Below are positions 24,955-32,508 of a stretch of 64,000 nucleotides of DNA, piece by piece. The position numbers and the translations under genes were made by a program. The stretch is from Fulvimarina uroteuthidis (GTDB taxonomy: Bacteria > Pseudomonadota > Alphaproteobacteria > Rhizobiales > Rhizobiaceae), in the NCBI RefSeq assembly GCF_034321785.1, contig NZ_JAXLPB010000001.1:248001-312000 (forward strand). The letters run 5' to 3'. Numbering within the stretch: position 1 is the stretch's first letter; the number at the start of each line of letters is the position of its first letter. The notes under the pieces were generated by a model that had not been told where the DNA came from, searched no databases, and saw nothing but the letters and a program-made list of their open reading frames with translations.

Positions 24955-26584
24955 CGACGGCTCGGAGATCCCGGACCCCTTCGGCTTTGGCGAAGAGGCC
25001 GTTCAGTGGCTCCGAAAGCTGAAGCATCCGAAGAACCCCGCGCCCGGCCATCCGTTCGAACTGTCGGAATGGCAGGAGCGGATCATCCGTAAGATTTTCG
25101 GGCCGTGCTACACCGAAGACAACCCCGAACTCGGTCAGAAGAAGGGGCATCGGATCGCGCGGCGCGTTTGCCTGTTGCTACCGCGCGGCAATCGCAAAAC
25201 GTCGCTTTGCGCTGCGATCTCGCTTCTTATGCTTCGCGGGCCTGCGCGCCTTCCCGGCACTCTTCTTCTTTCGGCAGCCTCGACGGCGGACCAGTCGCGC
25301 GAACTCTTCAGAGAAGCGGCGTTGATCGTTCAGCACGATAGCCGGCTCGACAAGCACATGCAGGTGAAGACCGGCGTCGGCTCGATCTCCTATCCGAAGT
25401 CCTCGACGCTCTACCGCGCCGTCTCGGCGAACGGTCCCGGCATGCACGGCAAGACGCCCTATCTCGTGATTTGCGACGAGCTTCACGCATGGGAGGGGAA
25501 CGCCGGCCGCGAACTCTGGAAGTCTCTCGACTCGGCTCGCGTCAAAGTGCCGAACTCGCTCTTCATCGTCGCGACGACGGCGGGTCGCGGGCAAGAGAAC
25601 CTTGCATGGGAGTTCGTCAGTCGCGCGATCAAGGTCCAGAATGGGGAGATCGACGATCCGGGCTTGTTGCCGATCGTCTTCGCTGCCGATAAGGACGATG
25701 ACTGGAAAGACCCGGACCTATGGCGGCTCGTCAATCCCGGCTTGTCAGAAGGCATGGTCGATCTCGCGACATTCGTCGAGAAGGCGAAGCTGTCGGAAAC
25801 GTCGCCCTTCGATCGCGCGAGTTTTCTTCAGTTCAATCTGAACGTCTGGCAGGATCGATCGACTTCGCCCTTTGTTGATATGTCCGTTTACGACGAGGGC
25901 CGCGAACCGATCGGCGACGAGCTTCTCGATCGCTTGAAGTCGCTTCCTTGCTTCGTTGGTGTTGACTTGTCCGTGTCGAACGATCTCACTGCGATCGTCG
26001 CGGCATGGCGCGACCCTGACGACGAGAAGGGCTTTATCGTCAAGCCGTGGTTCTTCTGTCCTGCCGACGAACTTGCCGGCCGTGCCGACCGCGATGGCGT
26101 TCCTTATCGACAATGGGCAAAGGATGGCTTGATCGAGCCGACGCCCGGTCCTGTCGTCGATCAAGATCGGATCGGTGGTTTCCTTCACGAGCTTTGCAGC
26201 GAGTTCGCGGTTGCCGAGATCGCTTATGATCCAGCACGCGCATCGCTCTTGATGACGAAGCTTGCCGGCGAGGGTTTGCCGGTTCTTCGGTTCGATCAAA
26301 GCTGGCGAATGATGGCACCGGCGGCCGATACACTTCAGCGCGCCATTATCGGCAGGAACTTCCGCCATGGCGGCAATCCGATCCTGCGATGGCACTTCGA
26401 CAACATCGCCGTCGTTCGCGACCGAAACGATAACATCGCATTCCACAAGTCCAAGTCGACCGACCGCATTGACGGCGCGATTGCCGCCGCCATGGCCGTC
26501 GCGCGCGCCGCGGCGAACGACACCACACCTTCAATCTATTCCGATCCCGACTGCGACCCGGCGTCGTGGTTCGAAGCCGCCTAA
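24929..26584 (+). CDS. terL: Terminase large subunit
   Basis: Packaging ATPase and nuclease of 551 residues. The Walker A-like loop LLLPRGNRKTS (residues 82-92), Walker B region YLVICDELHAWEG, the coupling motif FIVATTAG and the nuclease acidic residues in GVDLSVSNDLTAI and STDRIDGAIAAAMA are all present, so the enzyme looks intact. It cuts and pumps DNA through the portal. Met at 24929 (MATTPTWINDG) is preferred over 24896 because the upstream residues are not family-like. Confidence 0.95.
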   Translation: MATTPTWINDGSEIPDPFGFGEEAVQWLRKLKHPKNPAPGHPFELSEWQERIIRKIFGPCYTEDNPELGQKKGHRIARRVCLLLPRGNRKTSLCAAISLLMLRGPARLPGTLLLSAASTADQSRELFREAALIVQHDSRLDKHMQVKTGVGSISYPKSSTLYRAVSANGPGMHGKTPYLVICDELHAWEGNAGRELWKSLDSARVKVPNSLFIVATTAGRGQENLAWEFVSRAIKVQNGEIDDPGLLPIVFAADKDDDWKDPDLWRLVNPGLSEGMVDLATFVEKAKLSETSPFDRASFLQFNLNVWQDRSTSPFVDMSVYDEGREPIGDELLDRLKSLPCFVGVDLSVSNDLTAIVAAWRDPDDEKGFIVKPWFFCPADELAGRADRDGVPYRQWAKDGLIEPTPGPVVDQDRIGGFLHELCSEFAVAEIAYDPARASLLMTKLAGEGLPVLRFDQSWRMMAPAADTLQRAIIGRNFRHGGNPILRWHFDNIAVVRDRNDNIAFHKSKSTDRIDGAIAAAMAVARAAANDTTPSIYSDPDCDPASWFEAA

Positions 26585-26593
26585 AGGAACCCC

Positions 26594-29224
26594 ATGCCAC
26601 GCGCTGCCGAATACGACCTTTCCGTTCAGGTCGAAGCGAAGATCGACCGCCTCGAGAAGCAGATGAAGCGCGCCGACGCGCTCGTCGATCGTCAATTCCG
26701 TTCGATGGAACGCCGCGCAGAGACCGCAGCCGGCCGCTTCGAGCGTTCCATGGCGAAGGCAGCGTCGGGAATGCAGACGCGGCTGGCCGGGCTCGGCAAA
26801 GGCTTCCTGATTGGCACCGCTGGCGTTCTCGGTGTCCAGTCCGGCCGTGAGATCGCGCGCTACGCCGACGAATATCGCGGCCTTCAAAACTCGCTTCGTG
26901 ACGCGGGCCGTGAAGGCAAAGACCTGACGAAGACTTTCGGCGATCTCTTCAGGATCGCGCAGGATCAAGGGGCCGCGCTTGGCTCGCTCGTCGGCCTGTA
27001 TCGCGACGCTGCGGCGGCGGGCGATGTTCTGAACGCGACCGAAGCCGACCGGCTGAAGTTCGCGTCCGGTGTGGCAAACGCCCTTCGGATCGAGGGGAAG
27101 AGCGCGCAGGAAGCCGCCGGTCCGCTTCAACAGCTTGGGCAGCTTCTCGCTGCCGGCACGGTTCGGGCCGAAGAGTTCAACAGCGTGAACGAGGGAACGC
27201 GGCCAATCCTTCAGGCCGTCGCCGACGGGCTGGAAGAGGCCGGCGGGTCGATCGCGAAGCTTCGCAAGCTCGTTCTCGACGGGAAGCTCTCGTCGGAAGC
27301 CTTCTTTCGCGCCTTCCTCGCGGGCAGCGACAAGCTGGCCGAACGTGCTGATCGCGCCGAAGGCCGCATCGGGCAAAGCATGAACCGCATCGGCAATGCG
27401 ATGGTCCTTCTCGCCGGTCATGTCGACGAGGTATCGGGCGCGTCCGACAACGCGGCGGCAGGCTTGAACCACGTTGCCAGCGCCATCGAAGCGTTGCCCG
27501 GCTACATCGATGCGGCTGTGTCGGGCATGGCGAGCCTTCGCAAGTATCTGAACGATCTCGGAAACGCGCCGATCTTCGGCAAGATCAACGAAATGCTCGG
27601 CATTGCCGAGATGACGCCCGACGAGATGCGGGCCTTGGGCATCAATCCCGTAGCGGGAACACCCTCGACGACGCCGGACGGGCGCATTGCGCAGGCATTC
27701 GACGCAACGAACGGGACCGGCATTCCCGAGGGCGTTGTTCAGGCCGGCAAGGCGGGCCGCGTCATCGGTGAAGGTGCACAGGAAGCCAAGGTCTCGTTGA
27801 AGGACTTCGCGACGAGCCTTGACGACGCATCCGACGCGACGAAGGCGAAGAAGTCGGCTCCGATCGAGACCGCGCGCGATTACATCGGGCTCGACGAGAA
27901 CCGGGACCGCGACGTTCTGTCGAACCTCTTCAAGCAGGCCGGACATTCCATCGATCCGAAGATGACCGCGTGGTGCGCGGCCTTCGTCAATGCGGTCCTC
28001 GCGACGAACGGCTTGCCCGGAACCGGCAAGCTGAACGCTCAAAGCTTCCTCGACTACGGCGAGAAGACTTCGAAACCCGAGCAAGGCGACATCGTCGTCC
28101 TGAAGCGTGGAAAAGAGGCTTGGCAGGGGCATGTTGGCTTTTTCGAAGGATATGACGCCCGCGGCGGTGTTCGCGTTCTGGGAGGCAATCAACGCGATGG
28201 CGTGAACGTTCAGAGCTTCAGTGCAAACGACGTTCTCGGCTATCGGCGCATTCCCGGCGCTGAAACCGGCGGGGCTCCAGAATCCAACGCGGCTGATCTC
28301 ATTACGCAACGGATCGAGGCTGAAGAAGCCGCTCGCGATGCCATTGCCAAGGCGCGCGAAGAAGCGGCAACGGAACGGCAGCGCGATGCCGAAGGCTACG
28401 CCGCAATTATCGCTGGGTCGAACGAATTCTCGGCAGCGCAGCAGCTTGAACAGCAGGCGCTCGGCATGTCGGCACAAGCCGCAGCGGCGGCTCGATACGA
28501 GGCTGCGATGCTCAATCAGGCCACGAGGGAAGGCATCGCTCTTTCGCCCGAACGGCGCGCAGAGATCAAACAGGCCGCGGCGGGCATGGCCGAACTCGAA
28601 CAAGCCACCCAGAAAGCCGCGACCGCGCAGAGCGACATCAAAGCCGCGCAGGACTTCTTTGCCGGTGGTGCCAGCGACTTCTTCACGTCGATCATCACCG
28701 GCAGCGCTTCGGCCGAACAAGCCCTTCAGCAACTTCTCGCCAGTCTCGCGAAGGCGGCGCTTGAAGCGGCGTTTTTAGGCTCCGGGCCTCTTGGCGGACT
28801 CTTCGGTGGCGGTGGCGGCATCTTCAGCGCGCTCTTCGGCTCGATCTTCCCGTTCGCCGAAGGTGGCATTGCTGCGAACGGACGGCCGGTCTCGTTGCCG
28901 AGGTTCGCGAAGGGCGGCGTTTCGCGCTCGGCCGCGATTTTCGGTGAAGCCGGACCCGAAGCGGCAGTGCCGCTTCCCGATGGTCGCTCGATCCCGGTGG
29001 ATCTCCGCACGCCCGACGTAGGCCGATCGCCCGGAGCCACGAACAACGTCCAGAACGTCACGATCGCGCCGACGATCTCGGTGAAGGTCGACGGTCGCGG
29101 CAACGACGAGAAGACGAACGGTGACATGGCGCGGCAGACCGCAAAAGCTGTCGAAGGGCAGCTGCGGGCAATCGTCCATCAAGAGCTTCGACACGTCCAA
29201 AGGTCGAACTTAGGCAGGCGGTAA
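26594..29224 (+). CDS. Tape measure protein with embedded cell-wall peptidase
   Basis: Protein of 876 residues that sets tail length. Residues 1-330 are the tape-measure N-terminal domain (EYRGLQNSLRDAGREGKDL, GTVRAEEFNSVNEGTRPILQAVADGL). Residues about 430-560 are a TIGR02594-type (NlpC/P60-like) peptidase: Cys461 in MTAWCAAFVNAVL, His513 in WQGHVGFF and Asn532 in GGNQRDGVNV form the likely triad. A helical segment and hydrophobic Gly-rich stretch follow, then the FAEGGIAANGRPVSLPRFAKGGVSRSAAIFGEAGPEAAVPL ending of lambda-like tape measures. The enzyme domain probably opens peptidoglycan during DNA entry. A tail of very roughly 130 nm would follow from 1.5 A per residue. Confidence 0.9.
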   Translation: MPRAAEYDLSVQVEAKIDRLEKQMKRADALVDRQFRSMERRAETAAGRFERSMAKAASGMQTRLAGLGKGFLIGTAGVLGVQSGREIARYADEYRGLQNSLRDAGREGKDLTKTFGDLFRIAQDQGAALGSLVGLYRDAAAAGDVLNATEADRLKFASGVANALRIEGKSAQEAAGPLQQLGQLLAAGTVRAEEFNSVNEGTRPILQAVADGLEEAGGSIAKLRKLVLDGKLSSEAFFRAFLAGSDKLAERADRAEGRIGQSMNRIGNAMVLLAGHVDEVSGASDNAAAGLNHVASAIEALPGYIDAAVSGMASLRKYLNDLGNAPIFGKINEMLGIAEMTPDEMRALGINPVAGTPSTTPDGRIAQAFDATNGTGIPEGVVQAGKAGRVIGEGAQEAKVSLKDFATSLDDASDATKAKKSAPIETARDYIGLDENRDRDVLSNLFKQAGHSIDPKMTAWCAAFVNAVLATNGLPGTGKLNAQSFLDYGEKTSKPEQGDIVVLKRGKEAWQGHVGFFEGYDARGGVRVLGGNQRDGVNVQSFSANDVLGYRRIPGAETGGAPESNAADLITQRIEAEEAARDAIAKAREEAATERQRDAEGYAAIIAGSNEFSAAQQLEQQALGMSAQAAAAARYEAAMLNQATREGIALSPERRAEIKQAAAGMAELEQATQKAATAQSDIKAAQDFFAGGASDFFTSIITGSASAEQALQQLLASLAKAALEAAFLGSGPLGGLFGGGGGIFSALFGSIFPFAEGGIAANGRPVSLPRFAKGGVSRSAAIFGEAGPEAAVPLPDGRSIPVDLRTPDVGRSPGATNNVQNVTIAPTISVKVDGRGNDEKTNGDMARQTAKAVEGQLRAIVHQELRHVQRSNLGRR

Positions 29225-29341
29225 GAACGCTGACAGAAGAATGACGAATCCCTTGTTTTTCAGGGGCTTCAGCCAAATTTCTAGTGCATTCAGGTTGGTT
29301 AATAGTTATACTAATAGGGACATCAATCATGGAGTTCCCAC
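29225..29341 (+). promoter_or_regulatory. AT-rich leader before the regulator/Rep module
   Basis: The 117 bp between tape measure and the RHH-like gene is AT-rich and contains TATACT (29307-29312) within an imperfect palindrome TAATAGTTATACTAATA. GGAG (29331-29334) is 7 nt before the GTG start. It is the only sizeable gap after the structural genes, so a separate promoter for the right-hand module is likely; no convincing -35 box is seen. Confidence 0.4.
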
Positions 29342-29821
29342 GTGTCTACTACTACCACCCTGTTTCGCCTGCCGATTGAGTTCGCCGATCAACTGAAGGC
29401 CGTTGCCGGCGCGCTCGATAAAACCGTTGTCGAAGTGGTCCGCGACTACCTCGAAGATCACAAGAACGCGGGCACGATCACCCGAGACCTTCGCGGCGTT
29501 GGATCGACGGTCATTCGCGGCTTTCTCCTGTTTCAGATCGACGCCGATGACGGCTCGCCGATCGGTTTCCAGCGGATGACGGCGAAGAACGCCCGTGATC
29601 TCGCCAAAGCAATCGATGACGTGATCACGACCGGCAAGGCACAGAAGGCGACGATCGGCGGCGAGACCCTTGGTTTGGTAAAAGTCGGCATGGGCTTCGC
29701 CTTTATTCAGGGCGACAAGCGCCGCACCATGGCTGCGACCGTAGCGCCCGAAGTTGCACGGCACTTGATGGATGCGGCGGCAGAAGTCGAGCGCGTCCGG
29801 CCTAACATCATCGCAGCATAG
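29342..29821 (+). CDS. Ribbon-helix-helix-like protein, putative regulator
   Basis: Protein of 159 residues, GTG start with a GGAG ribosome site. Residues 7-42 (LFRLPIEFADQLKAVAGALDKTVVEVVRDYLEDHKN) resemble a ribbon-helix-helix DNA-binding unit: one beta strand, then two helices separated by a Lys/Thr turn. The remainder (LRGVGSTVIRGFLLFQIDADDGSPIGFQRMTAKNARDLAKAIDDVI) is unassigned. It is the best candidate for a transcription factor of the element. A terminator-like hairpin facing the other way follows its stop. Confidence 0.6.
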   Translation: MSTTTTLFRLPIEFADQLKAVAGALDKTVVEVVRDYLEDHKNAGTITRDLRGVGSTVIRGFLLFQIDADDGSPIGFQRMTAKNARDLAKAIDDVITTGKAQKATIGGETLGLVKVGMGFAFIQGDKRRTMAATVAPEVARHLMDAAAEVERVRPNIIAA

Positions 29822-29828
29822 ACTAGCA

Positions 29829-29861
29829 CAAAAAAAGACGCCCGGCACAAGACCGGGCGCT
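29829..29861 (-). terminator. Terminator-like hairpin for minus-strand transcripts
   Basis: CGCCCGG (29839-29845) and CCGGGCG (29853-29859) form a 7-bp stem with a 7-nt loop. A run of seven A precedes the left arm (29830-29836), so on the minus strand the hairpin is followed by TCTTTTTTT. There is no minus-strand gene directly upstream for it to end; it would stop antisense transcription from the Rep/origin side. Confidence 0.65.
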
Positions 29862-29908
29862 AAGAACAAGAAGTTGAACCCTGAATTGCTCAACAGCTAC
29901 ATGATAGC

Positions 29909-31291
29909 ATGATCAAAGACTCGACGCTACTAGAAAAACAGGTCGACCGCGTTGTTTTGCGCCATCTGTCGGCGCTCGATGACTTGCATGATGATGTCGT
30001 CACCGAGGCCGCACCGCTTTCGTTCAACGACTGGCACGAAGCCTTTCAGGGAGAGCAGGCGCGCAAGCATATCACCGGCTTCAAGAGCCCGATCTTGCGC
30101 GACCTAGCCGCGTTCGCCTTCGCCCGTAAGCAGGCCGACGCCGACAATTTTGTAAATTCCCCGGCCCCGAATACAGCATCGGTGCGTAAGGCTCAAAGCC
30201 CTGCCGCACATGGCGTTGCGACCCCTTCGAAGGCCTTGATTCAAGCGCCCCGTTCCCGCACCCCTTTAGATAAGGGCCCCAACACCTCGGATAAGAGCCC
30301 CAACACCTCACTTCCCACCCCCCAGACCACACCGTCACAAGCCCCTTCTACGACAACGCCCATGACGCCGAACGCGACCGCAGGGCGCGTTCGAAGGGGT
30401 AGCAAGCACTACGCCGACGAATACAAGATAAGCGAGTGGCGCGAGGCTATGTCAGGGCACGTCTACCGCGTCGATCTTCGCCTGAGCACCGAAACGCTTG
30501 CTAAGATCGACGCCTTGATCGCCAGGGACGGCGACAAGGCCGAACCCCTTCAGTGGTTGCAACGTCGGTTCGCTCGCTGGATCAAGCCCGCCCTGGGCTA
30601 CACCCCGGCCTCGATCTGGGCCGGCGGCATCAAAAGCAAGAGCGGCGATGCCTTTCATGCTCACGTCTGGATATCGATCGAGGACACTGAGCATCTACGA
30701 ACCGTTCGGCACGCCATGCACAACGCCGCCGGACGCTCCAAGGACAAGGCCTTCGCTAGACGCCAAGTCGATATCGAGCCGATCGTTGAAGCCAAGGCCA
30801 GGGGCCGCGACTGGTATCTCGCCAAGAACGCCGCCGAGGCTCGCGCCGCCGGCGTCCCTGGCAAGCTTATCGTAACGTCAGGAGCAATCAAAAGCGCCGC
30901 AACAACCACAAAGAAAGCGAAAATCCAATCCATTCGTAATAACCACGAAAGCACACGGTTAGTCAAAAATGACAAACCCACAAAAAATACTTCTGATACT
31001 GAAACAAACCCTCTTGTCACCGACTCCGGTCTGACTCATAGAAGCCGCGCGGGCACTTCCGACCCGAGGGGAAAGACCAATGAAACACCTGAACACAGCC
31101 GACATGAAGGCCCTGGTCGACGCGCTTGTCGAGGCGGCATTCACGAACGCGCCCGACATCGCAGTCGTCGCGGATCGGAACGCCATGCTCATCGCCCTGG
31201 GCGAGATCGCCGACGTTTGGACAGGCCCGGCAGAAGCGCCCGAGGCCGTAGCAGGCTGACGACGATGACGAGCGCGACCGGACCGCCCTAG
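29909..31291 (+). CDS. HUH-endonuclease-like replication initiator (putative Rep)
   Basis: Protein of 460 residues as an open frame. After an N-terminal helical part (residues 1-80) and a Pro/Thr-rich linker (to about 160), residues 184-306 show rolling-circle Rep motifs: hydrophobic motif I candidate YRVDLRL (186-192), motif II FHAHVWISI with His250 and His252, and motif III RDWYLAKNA with Tyr303 and Lys306. This suggests a nicking enzyme that forms a covalent 5' link to DNA. The last 70 residues are Arg-rich and overlap the gene at 31080 in another frame. In the linker a 21-bp unit is repeated in tandem (30269-30310). No clear ribosome site precedes the ATG. Family call is by motif only. 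Confidence 0.6.
   Translation: MIKDSTLLEKQVDRVVLRHLSALDDLHDDVVTEAAPLSFNDWHEAFQGEQARKHITGFKSPILRDLAAFAFARKQADADNFVNSPAPNTASVRKAQSPAAHGVATPSKALIQAPRSRTPLDKGPNTSDKSPNTSLPTPQTTPSQAPSTTTPMTPNATAGRVRRGSKHYADEYKISEWREAMSGHVYRVDLRLSTETLAKIDALIARDGDKAEPLQWLQRRFARWIKPALGYTPASIWAGGIKSKSGDAFHAHVWISIEDTEHLRTVRHAMHNAAGRSKDKAFARRQVDIEPIVEAKARGRDWYLAKNAAEARAAGVPGKLIVTSGAIKSAATTTKKAKIQSIRNNHESTRLVKNDKPTKNTSDTETNPLVTDSGLTHRSRAGTSDPRGKTNETPEHSRHEGPGRRACRGGIHERARHRSRRGSERHAHRPGRDRRRLDRPGRSARGRSRLTTMTSATGPP
31080..31259 (+). CDS. Small overlapping hypothetical protein
   Basis: Protein of 59 residues (MKHLNTADMKALVDALVEA, then AFTNAPDIAVVADRNAMLIA and an acidic Ala-rich end) lying wholly inside the C-terminal part of the Rep frame in the +1 frame. 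A strong GAGGGGAAAG ribosome site ends 4 nt before the ATG, and the composition is protein-like, while the overlapping Rep tail is Arg-rich as frame shadows are. So this gene is probably real and the Rep tail is the weaker reading. Function unknown. Confidence 0.65.
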   Translation: MKHLNTADMKALVDALVEAAFTNAPDIAVVADRNAMLIALGEIADVWTGPAEAPEAVAG

Positions 31292-31413
31292 GTCGTTAGC
31301 CACCTAACTCACTGCCTACAATCGCCACGAGAAAACCTACACGAATCATGGTTGAGAATGTCGGCTAGGTCGACTTACCGGCCTAGCGTCACTCTCACGT
31401 CAAAGGACGCACC

Positions 31414-31779
31414 ATGTATCACTACCTTCCGAACGTCGATTACGGCGTGTTGATCGAACGCTTGTGCGAGTTCAGCAACCTCGCCGAAGCCACAGCGGCG
31501 GAATGCCTGGGCGAGCAGGGCATTCTCCCTGCTCTGGCAGAACCGTTCGTCGACGGCTCCTTCCGCGACCTTTCAGGCGTGAACTTCATCGGCGAGGGAA
31601 CACGCGGCGAAATCCGCTTCCTTGAACCGTTCGAGGAGATCCTTCCGGCGATCGCGGACGTTCTGGCCGATCGGGTTGAAAACCTCTGTCGTGTCGACGG
31701 TCGCCATGAGGCGGCGAGACGGGCCTTCATGGTCGAGGTCGACAAGATCAACCGGCATGGCTTGTCAAAAGATGCTTGA
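31414..31779 (+). CDS. Hypothetical protein of the right-end module
   Basis: Unrecognised soluble, acidic protein of 121 residues (GVLIERLCEFSNLAEATAAECLGEQGILPALAEPF; IRFLEPFEEILPAIADVLADRVENLCRV), mostly helical. AAAGGA lies 7 nt before the ATG. The gap before it (31292-31413) holds the inverted repeat GCTAGG/CCTAGC (31364-31387). It is the last rightward gene of the element and is followed by a 12-bp hairpin. Confidence 0.65.
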   Translation: MYHYLPNVDYGVLIERLCEFSNLAEATAAECLGEQGILPALAEPFVDGSFRDLSGVNFIGEGTRGEIRFLEPFEEILPAIADVLADRVENLCRVDGRHEAARRAFMVEVDKINRHGLSKDA

Positions 31780-31802
31780 CGCCTGACTTTCTGTATGTCG
31801 TT

Positions 31803-31834
31803 GGTAGGGCGCGGAATTGCTGCCGCGCCCTACC
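31803..31834. terminator. Perfect 12-bp hairpin between converging genes
   Basis: GGTAGGGCGCGG and its complement pair over 12 bp around an 8-nt loop. It lies 23 bp after the stop of the 121-residue gene and 12 bp after the stop of the small minus-strand gene. No U-run follows on either strand, so it may be a processing or pause structure rather than a full terminator. Confidence 0.45.
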
Positions 31835-31846
31835 GACTTGCGTTCA

Positions 31847-32062
31847 CTACGGTCTGTGGCGGACTGTGAACGCGATCGCGAGAACTACTGCAAGAAAGCA
31901 GACTGCCATAAGGGCAGTCTGCCCTTGCGCCGCTACTTCCCACTTGTCCAATTTCAATACAAGCTTCTCTATTGAAGTGCTCCTGATCGTGCTTCTGCCG
32001 AATGCGGCATCAACAGCGTTACAGCAAACAATAAAGGTGTAGAAGCCTTTCGCCTTTTCCAT
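31847..32062 (-). CDS. Putative small membrane protein
   Basis: Candidate protein of 71 residues on the minus strand (MEKAKGFYTFIVCCNAVDAA...STSIEKLVLKLDKWEVAAQGQ) with a C-terminal hydrophobic helix TALMAVCFLAVVLAIAFTV and a basic end. Single helix with charged end fits a small phage membrane protein such as a holin-like or exclusion peptide, but nothing proves this. A perfect 10-bp hairpin (31898-31922) lies within the helix-coding part, and no strong ribosome site is seen, which lowers confidence. Confidence 0.4.
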   Translation of the reverse strand: MEKAKGFYTFIVCCNAVDAAFGRSTIRSTSIEKLVLKLDKWEVAAQGQTALMAVCFLAVVLAIAFTVRHRP

Positions 32063-32130
32063 CCACACAGACCCACGGGTAATGGTCGGTCTCGAGCAGG
32101 AAAAGTGTCGTCATCGAGCGCGATTTGGTC

Positions 32131-32260
32131 GTCTATTCGCGTCTATTCTCGATCGTTTCAAGCAAGTTCGAGCATGTTCGAGCATGTTCACGCGTTTTCA
32201 GGGTGTTTCAGGCCGTTTCGGGGTGTTTCATGCTGTTTGAGGGTGTTTCGAACTGCTTCA
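32131..32260. repeat. Helically phased 10-bp repeat array
   Basis: Eleven consecutive 10-bp units at 32151-32260 each end in TTC/TTG plus A or G: GATCGTTTCA, AGCAAGTTCG, AGCATGTTCG, AGCATGTTCA, CGCGTTTTCA, GGGTGTTTCA, GGCCGTTTCG, GGGTGTTTCA, TGCTGTTTGA, GGGTGTTTCG, AACTGCTTCA. GGGTGTTTC recurs exactly every 20 bp (32201, 32221, 32241). Two units GTCTATTCGC and GTCTATTCTC precede. The period of 10 bp places one motif per helical turn on the same DNA face, as in iterons or protein-coated arrays. Not coding in a consistent frame. Confidence 0.85.
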
Positions 32261-32356
32261 ACACAAAGAACGCAATTTTGGATTGCATTTTGCAATTATT
32301 AAGAAATTCCGCGCGCGAGCAATCAATTTCGCGTGATCAGCAAAGGTTGTGGATAA
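32261..32356. other. AT-rich segment with perfect DnaA box (putative origin)
   Basis: Directly after the 10-bp array comes an AT-rich stretch containing the inverted repeat ATTGCA-TTT-TGCAAT (32282-32296), then TGTGGATAA at 32348-32356, the complement of the consensus DnaA box TTATCCACA. Repeats, an AT-rich unwinding region and a DnaA box in a row are the parts of an iteron-type replication origin. Function is inferred. Confidence 0.55.
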
Positions 32357-32415
32357 TGCGTCTGTTTGCGAACGGTCGTCGCTTGTGCAGCTTGAGCTAA
32401 TTGAAGGCGGTCAGA

Positions 32416-32460
32416 GATCCCAATCCACAAGTCATCCCAGTTCCCAATCTCGAATTTTTT
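32416..32460 (+). promoter_or_regulatory. Candidate integrase arm-type sites, right
   Basis: GATCCCAAT (32416), TCATCCCAG (32432) and GTTCCCAAT (32440) repeat the motif found beside attL, in the same orientation, 61-93 bp inside attR. A short palindrome TCGAA/TTCGA (32450-32466) follows. No gene is supported from 32063 to 32508; the region holds the repeat array, the origin-like block and these sites. Confidence 0.45.
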
Positions 32461-32508
32461 GTTCGAAATTCCTCAACGATTTCAATGCCTCTGGTGAGAG
32501 TTCGTCAT

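Noticed and set aside
26531..28732. 733-residue open frame opposite the tape measure gene
   Set aside because: Low-complexity antisense shadow without any recognisable domain.
30269..30310. Two tandem 21-bp repeats as plasmid iterons
   Set aside because: Only two copies, in frame (7 codons) within the Pro/Thr-rich linker of Rep; simplest reading is a coding duplication.
32131..32260. CRISPR-like array
   Set aside because: Units are 10 bp and contiguous, with no spacers and no cas genes; a phased binding-site array explains it better.
32105..32400. Coding genes across the 10-bp repeat array
   Set aside because: Frames encode repeat-driven Ser/Phe/Val-rich sequence with no ribosome site; the periodicity is at DNA level.
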